NCBI GenBank assembly: GCA_023398955.1
Contig: JAEWRL010000071.1
Span: 1-31,958, forward strand
DNA: 31,958 nucleotides
Origin: Pseudomonadota bacterium
GTDB lineage: Bacteria > Myxococcota_A > Polyangia > Polyangiales > Polyangiaceae
Reading direction: 5' to 3'
In this document: piece by piece, positions 31,822 through 31,958 of the stretch
Position numbering within the stretch: the stretch's first letter is position 1
Layout of the letters: each line of letters opens with the position of its first letter
Position numbers and translations under genes: made by a program
Notes under the pieces: generated by a model
What the model saw: only the letters and a program-made list of their open reading frames with translations
Databases searched by the model: none
What the model was told of the DNA's origin: nothing

Positions 31822-31958
31822 ATAGCGCACCACCTGGGACCGAGTTCGGGCGCCCCAGAGGAACGGGCACGCTCGAGAGTCAAAGCGCGGCCCTGGCGCA
31901 GACGCTCGACGGACAGAGCCGTCGCGGCACCGCGCCTGCGCCCGCGGGTACGAAATCA

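Larger units (their letters stand above)
31410..31958. other. Non-coding right flank with repeats
   Basis: 549 bases without a gene I can support. A 101-codon minus-strand frame (31528-31833) has no recognisable content and much of it translates the repeats. The region holds iterated GAGAAATGACCC units, a 16-base palindrome and an adjacent 8-base inverted repeat, described separately. It may be a scar of a mobile element. Confidence 0.4.

Noticed and set aside
31528..31833. 101-codon minus-strand open frame at the right edge
   Set aside because: GTG start without a ribosome-binding site; the repeated GHFSRA in its product only reflects the DNA repeats; no recognisable domain.
31800..31958. 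Possible end of another minus-strand gene at the right edge
   Set aside because: About 50 open codons are bounded by an in-frame stop at the window edge, without a start codon.

Overview
The window is GC-rich, densely coding DNA of a kind typical of a myxobacterium (Myxococcota; it reads most like the Polyangia). The clues are many hypothetical lipoproteins with Gly/Ala- or Cys-rich repeats, a Hanks-type Ser/Thr kinase followed by a TPR/PEGA protein, a PP2C phosphatase fused to a cyclic-nucleotide-binding domain, GTG starts, and a LexA-like box of the Myxococcus type. No phage or conjugative genes are visible. Mobile DNA is limited to a truncated transposase at the left edge and short unexplained repeats at the right edge.

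Layout. 1-312: start of an IS1634-like transposase running off the left edge. 313-3957 (minus): lipoprotein, a small helical protein behind a promoter overlapping an SOS-like palindrome, and a hybrid PAS histidine kinase. 4147-5421 (minus): Lgt with an unusual long acidic tail. 5740-6294 (plus): a predicted lipoprotein whose mature part is a Hedgehog N-terminal signalling domain. 6364-8905 (minus): flavin-reductase-like protein, Cys-repeat lipoprotein, MepA-type peptidase with LysM. 9074-12349 (plus): membrane protein coupled to a metallophosphoesterase lipoprotein, then a Nit-type amidase. 12514-16745 (minus): kinase, TPR/PEGA and Cys-repeat lipoprotein operon. 17126-17944 (plus): lipoprotein. 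18118-19053 (minus): two-domain SRPBCC protein and tRNA-Ala(CGC). 19347-21257 (plus): dnaK. 21418-22470 (minus): Gly-linker lipoprotein with a CBM-like end. 22786-26574 (plus): large lipoprotein and a membrane protein. 26478-30354 (minus): RluA-type pseudouridine synthase, membrane protein, PP2C-cNMP protein. 30609-31409 (plus): YwiC-like membrane protein.

The outstanding item is the Hedgehog-domain gene. From about residue 83 to its end it aligns without gaps to my memory of vertebrate Sonic hedgehog. The zinc-site residues are intact and five of six calcium ligands are kept, but there is no Hint/autoprocessing domain. It starts with a bacterial lipobox and lies divergently beside lgt, whose product would lipidate that cysteine. 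A MepA peptidase, from the wider superfamily (Hh/DD-peptidase, LAS) to which Hedgehog belongs, is encoded 1.5 kb away.

Overall the window is a housekeeping/accessory mixture weighted to the cell envelope: eight predicted lipoproteins, Lgt, a murein peptidase, several membrane proteins and three signalling proteins. All functional statements are from sequence reading and remembered family motifs; no search was run.
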